Of a DNA stretch of 64,000 bases, positions 1 to 12,242 are shown piece after piece; within the stretch, counting starts at the first letter, position 1; the number at the start of each line of letters is the position of its first letter. A program made the translations under genes and the position numbers. A model generated the notes under the pieces. That model was not told where the DNA came from. It was given only the letters and a program-made list of their open reading frames with translations, and did not search any database. Origin of the DNA: Micromonospora lupini str. Lupac 08 (GTDB lineage Bacteria; Actinomycetota; Actinomycetes; Mycobacteriales; Micromonosporaceae); the NCBI RefSeq assembly GCF_000297395.2, contig NZ_HF570108.1, positions 3,975,822-4,039,821 on the forward strand, read 5' to 3'.

Positions 1-183
1 GGCGGCGCTCAGCCGCCCGACGGCCGGGGCGAGCGGCCCGAGGACGACGGTGTCCGCCGCGGGCGGCACGGGAACGGCGGCCAGGTGCCGGGCCGCCCCG
101 ACGACCAGCCCGGCGGCGGCCAGCGCGGGCGCGAGAGCGGGATGCGGCGGGGCACCCGCGGCGTCCAGCCCGACCACTGTCAC
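1..183 (-). CDS. cobL: Precorrin-6Y C5,15-methyltransferase (CobL/CbiE domain), N-terminal fragment
   Basis: Only the first 61 codons are inside the window; the gene continues past the left edge. The reading frame opens with VTVVGLDAAG, then ALAAAGLVVGAARHLAAV, the SAM-binding N-terminus typical of CbiE/CobL tetrapyrrole methylases. I chose the GTG at 183 because GGAGGGG lies just upstream of it and an in-frame TGA sits a few codons further upstream. It follows cbiD by 69 bases in the same direction and is the most distal visible gene of the B12 operon. In the family, CobL methylates C5 and C15 of precorrin-6Y and decarboxylates the acetate side chain at C12. Whether the decarboxylating CbiT half is present cannot be seen. 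Confidence 0.85.
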   Translation of the reverse strand, partial: MTVVGLDAAGAPPHPALAPALAAAGLVVGAARHLAAVPVPPAADTVVLGPLAPAVGRLSAA

Positions 184-252
184 CAGCCCCTCCGGGCCGC
201 GCCACGCTCACCAGCGCCTCCGGGTTCGCCAGCGGGTCCGGGGACGTCCGGC

Positions 253-1404
253 TCATCGGGGCCACCGCCCGGACGAGGCGACCACGTGCGCTCCGGCGAA
301 GTCGACCATCGCCACGTCCACGGTGACCGTCGGCCCGGCGAAGCGTCGCAGCACCTGGCCGACCCGCTGGCAGAGCAGGTCCCCGGCCGGGCCGAGCAGC
401 CCGGCGGCCTCCCACAGCTCGTACGCGTGCCGACCGGTGTTCGCCTCGGTCACGGCGGCGACCAGCGCCGGGTCGCCACCGGCGTCGGCCGTCACCGCGC
501 CCAGCAGGGACAGGTCCACCTTGGAGCGGGTGTAGTGGGTCATCAGGATTCCGGCGGCGAGTTTGGCGAGCTTGCCGGCCATGCCGACGAAGACCACCCC
601 GGTCATCGCGTCGCCCACGGCGGCGGTGACGGCGGCGCCGGTGAAGTCGCCCACCTCGACGAAGCAGACCTCGGGCAGGTCGGGCAGCAGCGCGCGGGCG
701 GCCCGCTCGGTACGCCCGCCGGTGCACAGCACCACGGTCCGCTCGCCCTGGGCGGCCATCACGTGCACGGCCTGCACGACGCTGGCCCGCCAGGAGGCCG
801 TGGAGAAGGGGCGGACGATGCCGGTGGTGCCGAGGATCGAGATGCCGCCGAGGATGCCGAGCCGCCGGTTGGTGGTCTTGCGGGCCATGATCTCGCCCCG
901 GGGCACGCTGATGACCACGCGGACACCGACCTCGGTGAGGTCGACGACCTCGGCCACCGCCTCGCCGATCATCCGGCGGGGTGTGTCGTTGATGGCCGGG
1001 CCACCGACCGCGAGCCCGAGGCCGGGTTTGGTGACGGTGCCGACGCCGGGACCGCCGGCCAGCCGCAGGCCGGGGGCGTCGGTCCAGTCCACTGTGGCGG
1101 TCAGCTCGGCGCCGTGGGTGACGTCCGGGTCGTCACCGGCGTCCTTGACGACCACCGCCTCGGCGCGCACGGGTGGGGTGCCGGTCACCTCGCAGCGTTC
1201 CACTCCGAAGCGCACGCGCCGGCCCGCGGGCAGGCCGATCTCCACGTCCGGCTGAATCTCCCCGGTGACGAGGGCGGTGACCGCCGCCTTCGCCGCCGCC
1301 GTCGCGCAGGCGCCGGTGGTCCACCCCGTCCGCAGGGCGGTGGGCCGGACCTTCGCCGTACGCGGCAGGTCCGGCTCGCGCAGCGGCGGCTCGGCGTACG
1401 TCAC
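253..1404 (-). CDS. cbiD: Cobalt-precorrin-5B C1-methyltransferase CbiD
   Basis: 383 aa, the usual CbiD length. The N-terminus carries the diagnostic LRTGWTTGACATAAAKAA stretch (about residues 17-34), and further on GGPGVGTVTKPGL and GGISILGTTGIVRPFS, all hallmark CbiD segments. The GTG start at 1404 overlaps the cobM stop (GTGA), so translation is probably coupled. A longer open frame runs back to 2436 but only shadows cobM. CbiD methylates C1 during ring contraction chemistry. It is usually listed with the anaerobic (early cobalt) route, yet here it sits with CobN, the late cobalt chelatase, giving a mixed pathway. Confidence 0.93.
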   Translation of the reverse strand: MTYAEPPLREPDLPRTAKVRPTALRTGWTTGACATAAAKAAVTALVTGEIQPDVEIGLPAGRRVRFGVERCEVTGTPPVRAEAVVVKDAGDDPDVTHGAELTATVDWTDAPGLRLAGGPGVGTVTKPGLGLAVGGPAINDTPRRMIGEAVAEVVDLTEVGVRVVISVPRGEIMARKTTNRRLGILGGISILGTTGIVRPFSTASWRASVVQAVHVMAAQGERTVVLCTGGRTERAARALLPDLPEVCFVEVGDFTGAAVTAAVGDAMTGVVFVGMAGKLAKLAAGILMTHYTRSKVDLSLLGAVTADAGGDPALVAAVTEANTGRHAYELWEAAGLLGPAGDLLCQRVGQVLRRFAGPTVTVDVAMVDFAGAHVVASSGRWPR

Positions 1405-2234
1405 GGTGTGCCTGTTCCCCCGGCGCGGCCGCCGGTCTGGCGGCGCAGCTCGGCGCGGGCGGCCGGCTCGGCGCGACGGAAGGTGTGGAAGTGCCCGGGG
1501 TGGTACAGGTGCGAGCGGGTGCCCTCGGCGGCGAGGGCCGGCCCGACCAGGAAGAGGGTGTGCTTCCACAGTTTGTGCTGCTTGACGGTGGCTTCCAGGG
1601 TGCCGACCGTGCAGCGCACCACCAGCTCGTCGGGCCAGGTCGCCTGGTACGCCACCACGGCCGGGGTGTCCTCCGGGTAGCCGCCGGCCAGCAGCTCGGC
1701 CTGCACCTGGCCGGAGCGGGCGGCGGAGAGGAACAGCGCCATGGTGGTGCCGTGCCGGGCGAAGTCGCGGACCCGCTCGCCGGGCGGCATCGGGGTCTTG
1801 CCGCCTTCGAGGCGGGTGAGGATCACCGACTGGGCGACCTCGGGGACTGTCAGCTCCCGCCCGACGAGGGCCGCGACGGCGGTGAACGAGGACACCCCGG
1901 GCACGATCTCGACGGCCAGGTCGAGGGTCCGGCACAGGTCCAGTTGCTCCTGCACGGCGCCCCAGAGCGCGGGATCCCCGGAGTGGATGCGGGCCACGGT
2001 GAGCCCCTGCGCGGCGGCGCGCTCGTACAGCGGCAGCACGCCCTCGATGGGCAGCTGCGACGAGTCGACGATCTCCGCGTCGGGGCGGGCGTGGTCGAGG
2101 ACGTCGGCGTGCACCAGGCTGGCCGCCCAGATCACGATGTCCGCCGCGGCGATCACCCGGGCGGCCCGCAGGGTCAGCAGGTCCGCCGCACCCGGGCCGG
2201 CCCCGACGAACCACACCTTGCCGTTGCGTGTCAC
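1401..2234 (-). CDS. cobM: Precorrin-4 C11-methyltransferase CobM
   Basis: 277 aa tetrapyrrole methylase. It begins with the SAM-site VWFVGAGPGAADLLTLRA and contains IHSGDPALWGA and EIVPGVSSFTA, characteristic of CobM/CbiF. In the family it transfers a methyl group from SAM to C11 of precorrin-4. The GTG start at 2234 overlaps the cobI stop as GTGA, and the 3' end overlaps the cbiD start the same way. The C-terminal 20 residues are rich in Arg, Gly and Thr and look like a non-conserved tail. Confidence 0.94.
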   Translation of the reverse strand: MTRNGKVWFVGAGPGAADLLTLRAARVIAAADIVIWAASLVHADVLDHARPDAEIVDSSQLPIEGVLPLYERAAAQGLTVARIHSGDPALWGAVQEQLDLCRTLDLAVEIVPGVSSFTAVAALVGRELTVPEVAQSVILTRLEGGKTPMPPGERVRDFARHGTTMALFLSAARSGQVQAELLAGGYPEDTPAVVAYQATWPDELVVRCTVGTLEATVKQHKLWKHTLFLVGPALAAEGTRSHLYHPGHFHTFRRAEPAARAELRRQTGGRAGGTGTP

Positions 2235-3010
2235 AGCTTTCCTCCTCGGTGCTCGCGGCGGGCCGGAACCAGCAGCGTCGACAGGTACGGCAGGTCGTGG
2301 TCGGTGTCGTCGACCGGTCCGATCCGTTCACCAGGCAGCCCGAGGCTGCGCCCGAGCACCGCGTCGGCGAGGCGGCCCTGCCGGCGTAGCTCGGCGAGCA
2401 GCTCCGGGTGCCGCCGCCAGCCCTTGTAGGCGACAACGGTGCCCGGCCCGGCGAGGGCGTCGGCGAACAGCGCCAGACCGGCGGTGGCCGGCAGCAGCGT
2501 CAGCGGTTCGCGTCCCTCGCAGAGTGGGGTGCCGCTGCGGGCGGCCAGCTCCTGCATGGCGGTCACGCCGGGCACTGTCGCCACCCGCACGGCGGGACGC
2601 AGCGCGCGGACGCTCTGCGCCAGGTAGCCGAAGGTGGAGTAGACGTTGGGGTCGCCGATGGTGGCGAAGGCCAGGGACCGCGCGCCCGCGTCGATCGCGT
2701 CGACCACCGTCCGGGCGGCGTCGTCCCAGGCGGCCGCCCGGCGGGCGGTCACCCCACCCCGGTCGTCGAGGGCGAACGGCAGCCGGCGCAGCCGGTCCGC
2801 CGGCACGTACTCCCGGACTGTCGCCTCGGCCCGCCCGGCCTCCGCGCCCGGCGGCGTCGCACCGGCCGTCGCGGTCGGCTCGCCCCGGTCCGCCATCACG
2901 GGTACGAAGACCACGTCGGCCTCGCGCAGGATCCGCACGGCCTTGACGGTGAGCAGTTCCGGGTCGCCCGGCCCGACACCGACGCCGGTGAGCGTGGCGT
3001 CGGCGCTCAT
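2231..3010 (-). CDS. cobI: Precorrin-2 C20-methyltransferase CobI
   Basis: 259 aa. The N-terminal TLTGVGVGPGDPELLTVKAVRIL is the classic CobI/CbiL opening, followed by VVFVPVMADRGE and later FATIGDPNVYSTFGYLA and TVPGVTAMQELAA. The family enzyme methylates C20 of precorrin-2 with SAM. The ATG at 3010 overlaps the cobB stop (ATGA); a longer frame upstream to 3628 reads through cobB in the wrong frame and was discarded. There is a short Pro/Gly/Ala-rich insertion (about residues 45-60) between the first beta-alpha units, which looks like a variable loop. Confidence 0.94.
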   Translation of the reverse strand: MSADATLTGVGVGPGDPELLTVKAVRILREADVVFVPVMADRGEPTATAGATPPGAEAGRAEATVREYVPADRLRRLPFALDDRGGVTARRAAAWDDAARTVVDAIDAGARSLAFATIGDPNVYSTFGYLAQSVRALRPAVRVATVPGVTAMQELAARSGTPLCEGREPLTLLPATAGLALFADALAGPGTVVAYKGWRRHPELLAELRRQGRLADAVLGRSLGLPGERIGPVDDTDHDLPYLSTLLVPARREHRGGKL

Positions 3011-4359
3011 CGGCACGCCTCGACCAGCCGGCGGGCCGCGGCGGGGTGGCCGGCCCAGTGGGTGTGCAGGTAGGAGGCGTGCACGCGGCCGGCGACGAAG
3101 CCGTGGTCGGTGCCGTTCCAGCGCCACGCCGCCCGCTCGCCGTGCTCCGGGTCGGTGATGGTGCGGTGGAACTCGTGGCCGCGTACGGGCTCGCCGGCGC
3201 GGGCCACCGGGCTGTCGGTGACCGCCGTCGCCTCGCGGTAGCCGAGGGTCAGCCGGCCGGTCATCCGGGCGGTCAGGTCCAGCCGACCGCACATCGGTAC
3301 GCCGTCCAGGGTCCGCCCGAGGTAGAGCAGCCCGGCGCACTCGGCAACGACCGGCCCGTCGAAGTCGGCCAGCTCGGCCCGGAGCGTGCCGTTGCCGGCC
3401 AGCGCCTCCGCGTACGCCTCGGGGAAGCCGCCGCCGATCACTACCGCGCGTGTGCCGGCGGGCAGGGCCGGGTCGCGCAGCGGGTCCACGGTGACGACGT
3501 CCGCGCCGGCGGCGGTGAGCAGCTCGGCGGTCTCCGCGTACGAGAAGGTGAAGGCGGGGCCACCGGCGAGGGCGACCCGTGGCCGTTCGATGCCGGCCGG
3601 TCCGCCGACGGCGGTGATCGGGTCCCACGCCGGGGTGGTCAGCGGCGGGGCGCTGCGGGCCAGGTCGAGGACGGCGTCGAGGTCCACGGTGGCCTCCACC
3701 AGTTCGGCGAGGGCGGTGACGATCGCGACGGACTCGGGTGCGCGCTCGGCGACCGGGACGAGGCCGAGGTGTCGGGCCGGCGCGGCGACCTCGGCGGCGC
3801 GGGTGACCGCCCCGAGCACCGGTACGCCCACCTCGGCGAGGGCGTCGCGCAGCAGCGACTCGTGCCGGGGCGAGCCGACCCGGTTGAGGACCACCCCGCC
3901 GATGCCTACCGCGGGGTCGAAGGCGGCCATGCCCAGCGTCAGCGCGGCGGCGGAGCGGCCCTGCGCGGTGGTGTCCAGCACCAGCACCACGGGTGCCTCG
4001 ATCAGCCGGGCGACGTGCGCGGTGGAGGCGAAGTCGCGGCGGCCCACCGCGCCGTCGTGCAGGCCCATGACGCCTTCCACGACGGCGATGTCGGCGGGCG
4101 TCGGGACGCTCGCGCCGTGGCGCAGCAGGGCGGCGATCCGCTCGGGCCCGACCAGGAACGGGTCGAGGTTGCGGCCGGGCCGCCCGGCGGCGAGGGCGTG
4201 GTAGCCGGGGTCGATGTAGTCCGGGCCGACCTTGTGCGGGCTGACCGTCAGGCCGCGACGGCGCAGCGCGGCGAGCAGCCCGGTGGCGACAGTCGTCTTG
4301 CCGTGGCCGCTGGCCGGCGCGGCGACGACCACCCGGGGCAGCGCCCAGGGCGCGCTCAC
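3007..4359 (-). CDS. cobB: Cobyrinate a,c-diamide synthase CobB
   Basis: 450 aa amidotransferase. Residues 16-23 form the P-loop ASGHGKTT of the dethiobiotin-synthetase-like ATPase half, followed by VGPDYIDPGYH (substrate site). The C-terminal half is a class I glutamine amidotransferase with VVAECAGLLYLG, whose Cys (about residue 340) is the expected nucleophile, and a late HTHWAGHP segment. It amidates the a and c carboxylates of (hydrogeno)byrinate using glutamine and ATP. The GTG start at 4359 overlaps the cobO stop (GTGA). The open frame extends further upstream but loses family similarity there. Confidence 0.95.
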   Translation of the reverse strand: MSAPWALPRVVVAAPASGHGKTTVATGLLAALRRRGLTVSPHKVGPDYIDPGYHALAAGRPGRNLDPFLVGPERIAALLRHGASVPTPADIAVVEGVMGLHDGAVGRRDFASTAHVARLIEAPVVLVLDTTAQGRSAAALTLGMAAFDPAVGIGGVVLNRVGSPRHESLLRDALAEVGVPVLGAVTRAAEVAAPARHLGLVPVAERAPESVAIVTALAELVEATVDLDAVLDLARSAPPLTTPAWDPITAVGGPAGIERPRVALAGGPAFTFSYAETAELLTAAGADVVTVDPLRDPALPAGTRAVVIGGGFPEAYAEALAGNGTLRAELADFDGPVVAECAGLLYLGRTLDGVPMCGRLDLTARMTGRLTLGYREATAVTDSPVARAGEPVRGHEFHRTITDPEHGERAAWRWNGTDHGFVAGRVHASYLHTHWAGHPAAARRLVEACR

Positions 4360-4967
4360 CACTCGATGCCCTTCTGGCCCTTCTGGCCGGCGTCCATCGG
4401 GTGCTTGACCTTGGTCAGCTCGGCCACCAGGTCGGCGGCGGCGACGAGGCGCGGGTCGGCGTCCCGGCCGGTGATGACGACGTGTTGGAAGCCCGGGCGG
4501 TCGGCCAGGGTGGCGACGACCTCGTCGACGTCCACCCAGCCCCACTTCATCGGGTAGGTGAACTCGTCCAGCACGTACAGCCCGTAGCGCTCGGCTGCCA
4601 GGTCACGCTGGATCTGCCGCCAACCCTCCAGGGCGTCGGCGGCGTGGTCCGCCTCGCCGCCGCGCTGGATCCAGGACCAGCCCTCGCCCATCTTGTGCCA
4701 GGCCACCGGCGCGCCCTGGCCGGTGCTCTCGTGCACCTCGCCGAGGGCCCGGAAGGCGTTCTCCTCCCCCACCCGCCACTTGGCGCTCTTGACGAACTGG
4801 AACACCCCGATCGGCAGGCCGGCGGTCCAGGCCCGCAACGCCAGCCCGAAGGCGGCCGTCGACTTCCCCTTCATCTGTCCGGTGTGGACGATCAGCAGCG
4901 GCCGGTGCCGCCGCTGACGGGTCGTCAACCCGTCGGCGGGCACGTGACTCGGCTGTCCCTGCGGCAT
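4356..4967 (-). CDS. cobO: Cob(I)yrinic acid a,c-diamide adenosyltransferase CobO
   Basis: 203 aa. After the short MPQGQP leader comes DGLTTRQRRHRPLL and the P-loop GQMKGKST (residues 30-37), then VLDEFTYPMKWGW and ITGRDADPRL, all typical of the CobO/BtuR family that transfers the adenosyl group of ATP to cobalt. I prefer ATG 4967 to ATG 4982, because GAGGAG lies 7-8 bases before 4967 and the conserved N-terminus begins there. Its stop overlaps the cobB start. It lies 72 bases downstream of the chelatase subunit gene. Confidence 0.94.
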   Translation of the reverse strand: MPQGQPSHVPADGLTTRQRRHRPLLIVHTGQMKGKSTAAFGLALRAWTAGLPIGVFQFVKSAKWRVGEENAFRALGEVHESTGQGAPVAWHKMGEGWSWIQRGGEADHAADALEGWRQIQRDLAAERYGLYVLDEFTYPMKWGWVDVDEVVATLADRPGFQHVVITGRDADPRLVAAADLVAELTKVKHPMDAGQKGQKGIEW

Positions 4968-5039
4968 CAGTGGTCTCCTCATCCCGCGGGCACTCCCGCG
5001 ACCGTGCGGTTTCTGTTGGTCATCTGCGCGCGTGGTCCG

Positions 5040-7234
5040 TCATGCCGCGACAGGAGGTGCAAGATCGCGGGGGTGGGTGAGGGCTTCCAGGGGGGTTCGG
5101 GGGGCGTTCAGCTGGGTGGCCAGGCGGGCGGCCAGGTGCAGGCGGACGGGGCCGGACTCGCAGTCGACGACCACGCACGGGGCGGCCGTTGCCGCCAGGA
5201 CCTTCGCGGCTGCCGCCGCGCGGTCGAGCGGGCGGGTGCCGGCGGTGGCCCGGCCGTCGGTGACGATGAGGACCAGCGGACGGCGCTTCGGGTCGCGCAG
5301 GCGTTCCACCCGCAACAGATCGGCGGCGGCGAGCAGCCCCTCGGCCAGCGGCGTACGCCCACCGGTCGGCAGTTCGGCCAGCCGGGTCGAAGCGGCAAGC
5401 ACCGACGAGGTGGCCGGCAGCAGCGTCCGCGCGCCGGCTGCCCGGAACGCGATCACCGCGACCTTGTCCCGCCGCTGGTACGCGTCGGTGAGCAGGGCAA
5501 GGACCGCGTCCTTGACGGCCGTCATCCGCTGCCGGGCGCCCATCGAGCCGCTGGCGTCCACCACGAACAGCACGAGGTTGCCCTCCCGCCCCTCGCGGAC
5601 CGCCTCCCGCACGTCGTCCGGGCGCAACCGCAGCGGGCCGGCCAGCCGTCCCCGCAACGCCTGGTGCGGCGCGGCGGCGCGAATCGTGGCCGGCAGGTGC
5701 AACGCGCCGACACGGCCCTCCGGCACCCGGGCGCCGGTCGTGCGGCCCCGACCGGTGCGGGCACGCGAACGCCGGCCGGGCACCCCGTCACCGACGCCGG
5801 GCGCGGTGAGCAGCCGGGCCTTCAACCCACTTCGGGGTACGGCCACCGACGGGGAATCCTTGCCGCGAGTCGGGTCGTCGTCGCCGGTCGCCGACTCCCG
5901 GCCCCCGCGCGGGCGCGAGTTCTGACCGTCGTCGCCCAGGTCGCCCGGCCGGCGCTGCGGCCAGCTCTCGGCACCGTCGGGGCCGTCGGTGCGCCCGTCG
6001 GGGCCACTGCCGTCGCGCGCCGCCGAATGCCCGGCCGACCCGGGTCCACCCTGGTCGGCCCCGTCGCCGCCGTCGTCGCCCTGTGGGCCGCCACCACTCG
6101 GGCCGCCACCACTCGGGCCATCGCCACTGGGGCCGCCACCGCCGGCCGGGCCACCGCCCTGCGGGCCCCCGTCGTCCGGGCCACGGTCCTGGGGGCCGTC
6201 GTCGTCCGGGTCGTCGGGGTGCGCGTCCTGGGCGCGCTGCAACGCCTCGTCGAGACGCTTCTCGTCAAGCCCCGGGGTGTCGAACGGGTCGCGGCGTCGG
6301 CGGTGCGGCAGGGCCAGGCGGGCGGCGACCCGGACGTCGTCGATGGTGACCCGGTCCCGACCGTGCCAGGCCGCGTGGGCGAGGGCGGTACGGGCGGTGA
6401 CGATGTCGGCGCGCATCCCGTCCACGTCGAACGCGGCGCACACCTCGGCGATCTGGCGCAGGGCGGCGTCGGGCAGGCGTACCCCGGGAAGCCGGCGGCG
6501 GGCGGCGGCCACCTGGCCGGCGATCTCCGCGTCGGCGTCGGCCCACCGGGCGGCGAACCCGGCCGGGTCGGCGTCGGCGGCGAGCCGGCGGCGCACCACC
6601 TCGACGCGGACCTCGGGGTCCCGGCTCGCGCCGACCTCGACGGTGAGCCCGAACCGGTCGAGCAGCTGCGGGCGCAGCTCCCCCTCCTCCGGGTTCATGG
6701 TGCCCACCAGCAGGAACCGGGCCGCGTGGCTGACCGAGACGCCTTCGCGCTCGACGTGGCTGCGACCCATCGCCGCCGCGTCGAGCAGCAGGTCGACGAG
6801 GTGGTCGTGCAGCAGGTTGACCTCGTCGACGTAGAGCACCCCCCGGTGGGCGGCGGCGAGCAGACCCGGCTCGAAGGCGCGTACGCCCTCGCCGAGGGCC
6901 TTCTCCAGGTCGAGCGAGCCGACGACCCGGTCCTCGGCGGCGCCGACCGGCAACTCGACGAGACGGGCCGGGCGGGTCTCGGCGGCGGCGTCGGCCGGAT
7001 GCGGACCGTCCGGGCAGGCCGGGTCCGGCTCGGCCGGGTCACAGCCGAAGCGGCAGCCGGCGACCCGGCGCACCGGGGGCAGCAGCGCGGCGAGGGCCCG
7101 CACGGCTGTGGACTTGGCGGTCCCCTTCTCACCGCGCACGAGGACCCCGCCGATCGCCGGGGACACCGCGTTGAGCAGCAGCGCCAACCGCATGTCGGCC
7201 ATGCCGAGCACCGCGCTGAACGGATAGGTGGTGC

Positions 7235-7238
<4 letters not shown>
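5040..7238 (-). CDS. Fused ChlI/ChlD-type cobaltochelatase (magnesium-chelatase-like) subunit
   Basis: 732 aa. Residues 36-43 are the Walker A GEKGTAKS of an AAA+ ChlI/BchI module, with VLYVDEVNLL as Walker B and an ATPase helical region to about residue 330. A long acidic, Gly/Pro/Asp-rich linker follows (about 340-510). The C-terminus is a von Willebrand A domain whose MIDAS DASGSMG lies near residue 560. Family knowledge: such ChlID fusions supply the ATPase and integrin-like parts of CobN-dependent cobalt insertion in actinobacteria, replacing separate CobS and CobT. The ATG at 7238 overlaps the cobN stop (ATGA), consistent with a complex with CobN. Confidence 0.92.
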
Positions 7239-10903
<3,665 letters not shown>

Positions 10904-11042
10904 GGCAGGCTCCGGACGGTAACGTCGGCACGCTCGCGGGAGCGGCCTGGCGACGTGGGATGGGCGCAGGGTTCAGCGGAGGCCGCGATCCGGCCGGCTC
11001 ACCGGCGTGCGGCCGGGGACGACAGACGACGCGGTCCGGAAC

Positions 11043-11138
11043 TCAGCGGTGAACGGAGTCGATGCCGATCGCGGCGGCGACACGGCCGCGGTGGGGAAAA
11101 CGGCAATCGCCGTCGATGATGGAGACGCCAAGCGTCAT
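11043..11138 (-). CDS. Putative 31-codon leader ORF between B12 riboswitch and cobN
   Basis: A 31-residue ORF (begins MTLGVSIIDGD, ends GIDSVHR) starts right after the riboswitch core. It has an exceptionally good ribosome binding site, GAGGAGG, ending 5 bases before the ATG at 11138, stronger than that of cobN itself. It stops 139 bases before cobN. No known domain is recognised. Cobalamin riboswitches often act by sequestering a ribosome binding site, and here this ORF's site is the nearest one to the aptamer. A role in relaying regulation to cobN is inference; it could equally be an accidental reading frame. Confidence 0.5.
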   Translation of the reverse strand: MTLGVSIIDGDCRFPHRGRVAAAIGIDSVHR

Positions 11139-11159
11139 CGGGTCCTCCTCGGGTGTCCA

Positions 11160-11350
11160 CGCCCTGGGGTACGTCCCGACGGCCGAAGTATCCTGGCTTC
11201 CGGATCGACGCTCTCCCCCGGCCTTCCAACCGCAGACACACGGCCGTGACTCACGAGGGGGGATCGCTCCCCGGTGACAGTGGCGGGACCGCGTCGGATT
11301 CGCACCGACTTCCTTCACTGCCGTCAGGCCGCGAATGCTGCCACACCCGT
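11160..11350 (-). promoter_or_regulatory. Cobalamin (AdoCbl) riboswitch
   Basis: On the minus strand, reading from about 11350 downward, the RNA contains GAAGTCGGTGCGAATCCGAC, then GCGGTCCCGCCACTGT (the conserved GCCACTG element, near 11275-11285), and about 80 bases further on GGAAGCCAGGATACTTCGGC (near 11183-11202). These are the conserved blocks of the cobalamin riboswitch, in the right order and spacing. It lies upstream of cobN and should switch the operon off when cobalamin is abundant. Exact ends are approximate, and no U-rich intrinsic terminator is obvious downstream, which favours control at a ribosome binding site. Confidence 0.93.
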
Positions 11351-11625
11351 CCGCCGCCGGTCAACGCAGGTCCCGGCATCGCCGGCCGCGCTCACCTGCT
11401 CCGCAGCGCCGGCGCGACGAGTCTCACGTCACGAGTCGCACGCCGTCCCACGCCACGAACGCACGTCTGCGGCAGGCGCACACGTCGCCACTCGCCGACC
11501 CTGCGGATGCCGCCGTCGCGGGCCGCCGAAGGCAGGGCCGGCCGGTGGCACGGCCGGCCGGTGGCACGGCCGGCCAGCCGGTCGCCGGGCGCTCCTGCCA
11601 GCGGGGAGGGTGCGGGTCCCTGGGC
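11351..11625. other. Non-coding stretch upstream of the riboswitch, with a 16-bp tandem repeat
   Basis: No supportable gene. The promoter of the cobalamin operon should lie in the proximal part, but I see no convincing -35/-10 pair. A 16-bp unit (GCCGGCCGGTGGCACG) occurs at 11537-11552 and 11553-11568, with a third partial copy to 11575. All open frames here are low-complexity and lack ribosome binding sites. Confidence 0.6.
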
Positions 11626-11655
11626 CCTTTGGAGCTGATGTCGTAGACGACATCG
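11626..11655. repeat. Left arm of 30-bp inverted repeat, itself palindromic
   Basis: This 30-bp segment (starting CCTTTGGAGCTGATG) matches the reverse complement of 11941-11970 at 27 of 30 positions. It contains its own hairpin, GATGTCG-TAGA-CGACATC. The two arms bracket 285 bp filled with tandem repeats. It may be a dispersed palindromic repeat or the terminal inverted repeat of a small non-autonomous element; no flanking target duplication was identified. Confidence 0.7.
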
Positions 11656-11659
11656 CTCT

Positions 11660-11808
11660 GACTCCCGCTCCCTGACCCCGTTCACTGCCGCAAGCCCTGG
11701 TCGCCCTGCCTCCCGCTTCCCGACTCCCGTTCACTGCCGCAAGCCCCGATCGCCCTGCCTCCCGCTTCCCGACTCCCGCCCACTGCCGCGGGCCCACCCG
11801 CTTCCTGA
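11660..11808. repeat. 49-bp tandem repeat, about 2.5 copies
   Basis: CACTGCCGCAAGCCC and the bases that follow recur at 11683, 11732 and 11781, a 49-bp period. The first two units are nearly identical; the third decays after CACTGCCGC. The flanking TCCCGCTTCC-type sequence repeats with it. No gene is supported on either strand. Confidence 0.85.
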
Positions 11809-11898
11809 CCCGTCCACCGCGCCCGCCCCGTCCACCGCACCCGCCCCGTCCACCGCACCCGGCCCGTCCACCGCGCCCGGCCCGTCCACCGCACCCGG
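11809..11898. repeat. 18-bp tandem repeat, 5 copies
   Basis: Five contiguous copies of an 18-bp unit of the form CCCGTCCACCGC(G/A)CCCG(C/G) follow directly after the 49-bp array. They differ only at two positions per unit. The period is a multiple of three, so long open frames across it are an artefact of repetition. Confidence 0.9.
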
Positions 11899-11940
11899 GT
11901 TTTCCTGAGGCGCGCCAGTCGGTTGGTTTCGCTTCCGCGG

Positions 11941-11970
11941 CGATGTCGTCAACCGCATCAGCTCCAAAGG
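11941..11970. repeat. Right arm of 30-bp inverted repeat
   Basis: Reverse-complement partner of 11626-11655, matching at 27 of 30 positions, with all mismatches in the central five bases. See the left arm for interpretation. Confidence 0.7.
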
Positions 11971-12040
11971 CATCGAACACCAGCCGCGAAGGGTCGAGCG
12001 GTGCTCGGCTCCGCGCAGGACGCCCGGTGCGGGGCGACAC

Positions 12041-12242
12041 CCGATCAGCAGGCACGGGCGCTCCAGCCGATCGGCGGGCACGGGCGCTCCACCCGATCAG
12101 CGGGCACGGGCGCTCCACCCGATCAACGGGCACGGCCGCCCAGCCGATCAACGGGCACGGCCCCCAGCCGATCAACGGGCACGGCCCCCCAGCCGATCAG
12201 CGGGCACGGCCCCCCGGCCGATCAGCGGGCGTGGCGCTCCGG
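12041..12242. repeat. 24-26 bp tandem repeat, 8 units, running into the 3' end of the next gene
   Basis: Units start at 12041, 12067, 12093, 12119, 12144, 12168, 12193 and 12218, each beginning CCGATC(A/G)(G/A)C and continuing GGGCACGG. The last unit contains the stop codon and final codons of the minus-strand gene at 12222-12557. Each unit, read on the minus strand, repeats that gene's end (GCCCGCTGATCGG-like). There are no unique spacers, so this is not a CRISPR array. Confidence 0.9.

Noticed and set aside
1405..2436. A single 727-residue protein formed by extending cbiD upstream
   Set aside because: The extension reads cobM in the wrong frame; CbiD similarity starts exactly at the GTG that overlaps the cobM stop.
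11351..12221. Protein-coding genes on either strand in the repeat island
   Set aside because: All open frames are built from tandem repeats or are opposite-strand shadows and lack ribosome binding sites.
12041..12242. CRISPR array
   Set aside because: The units are contiguous 24-26 bp tandem repeats with no unique spacers and no cas genes.
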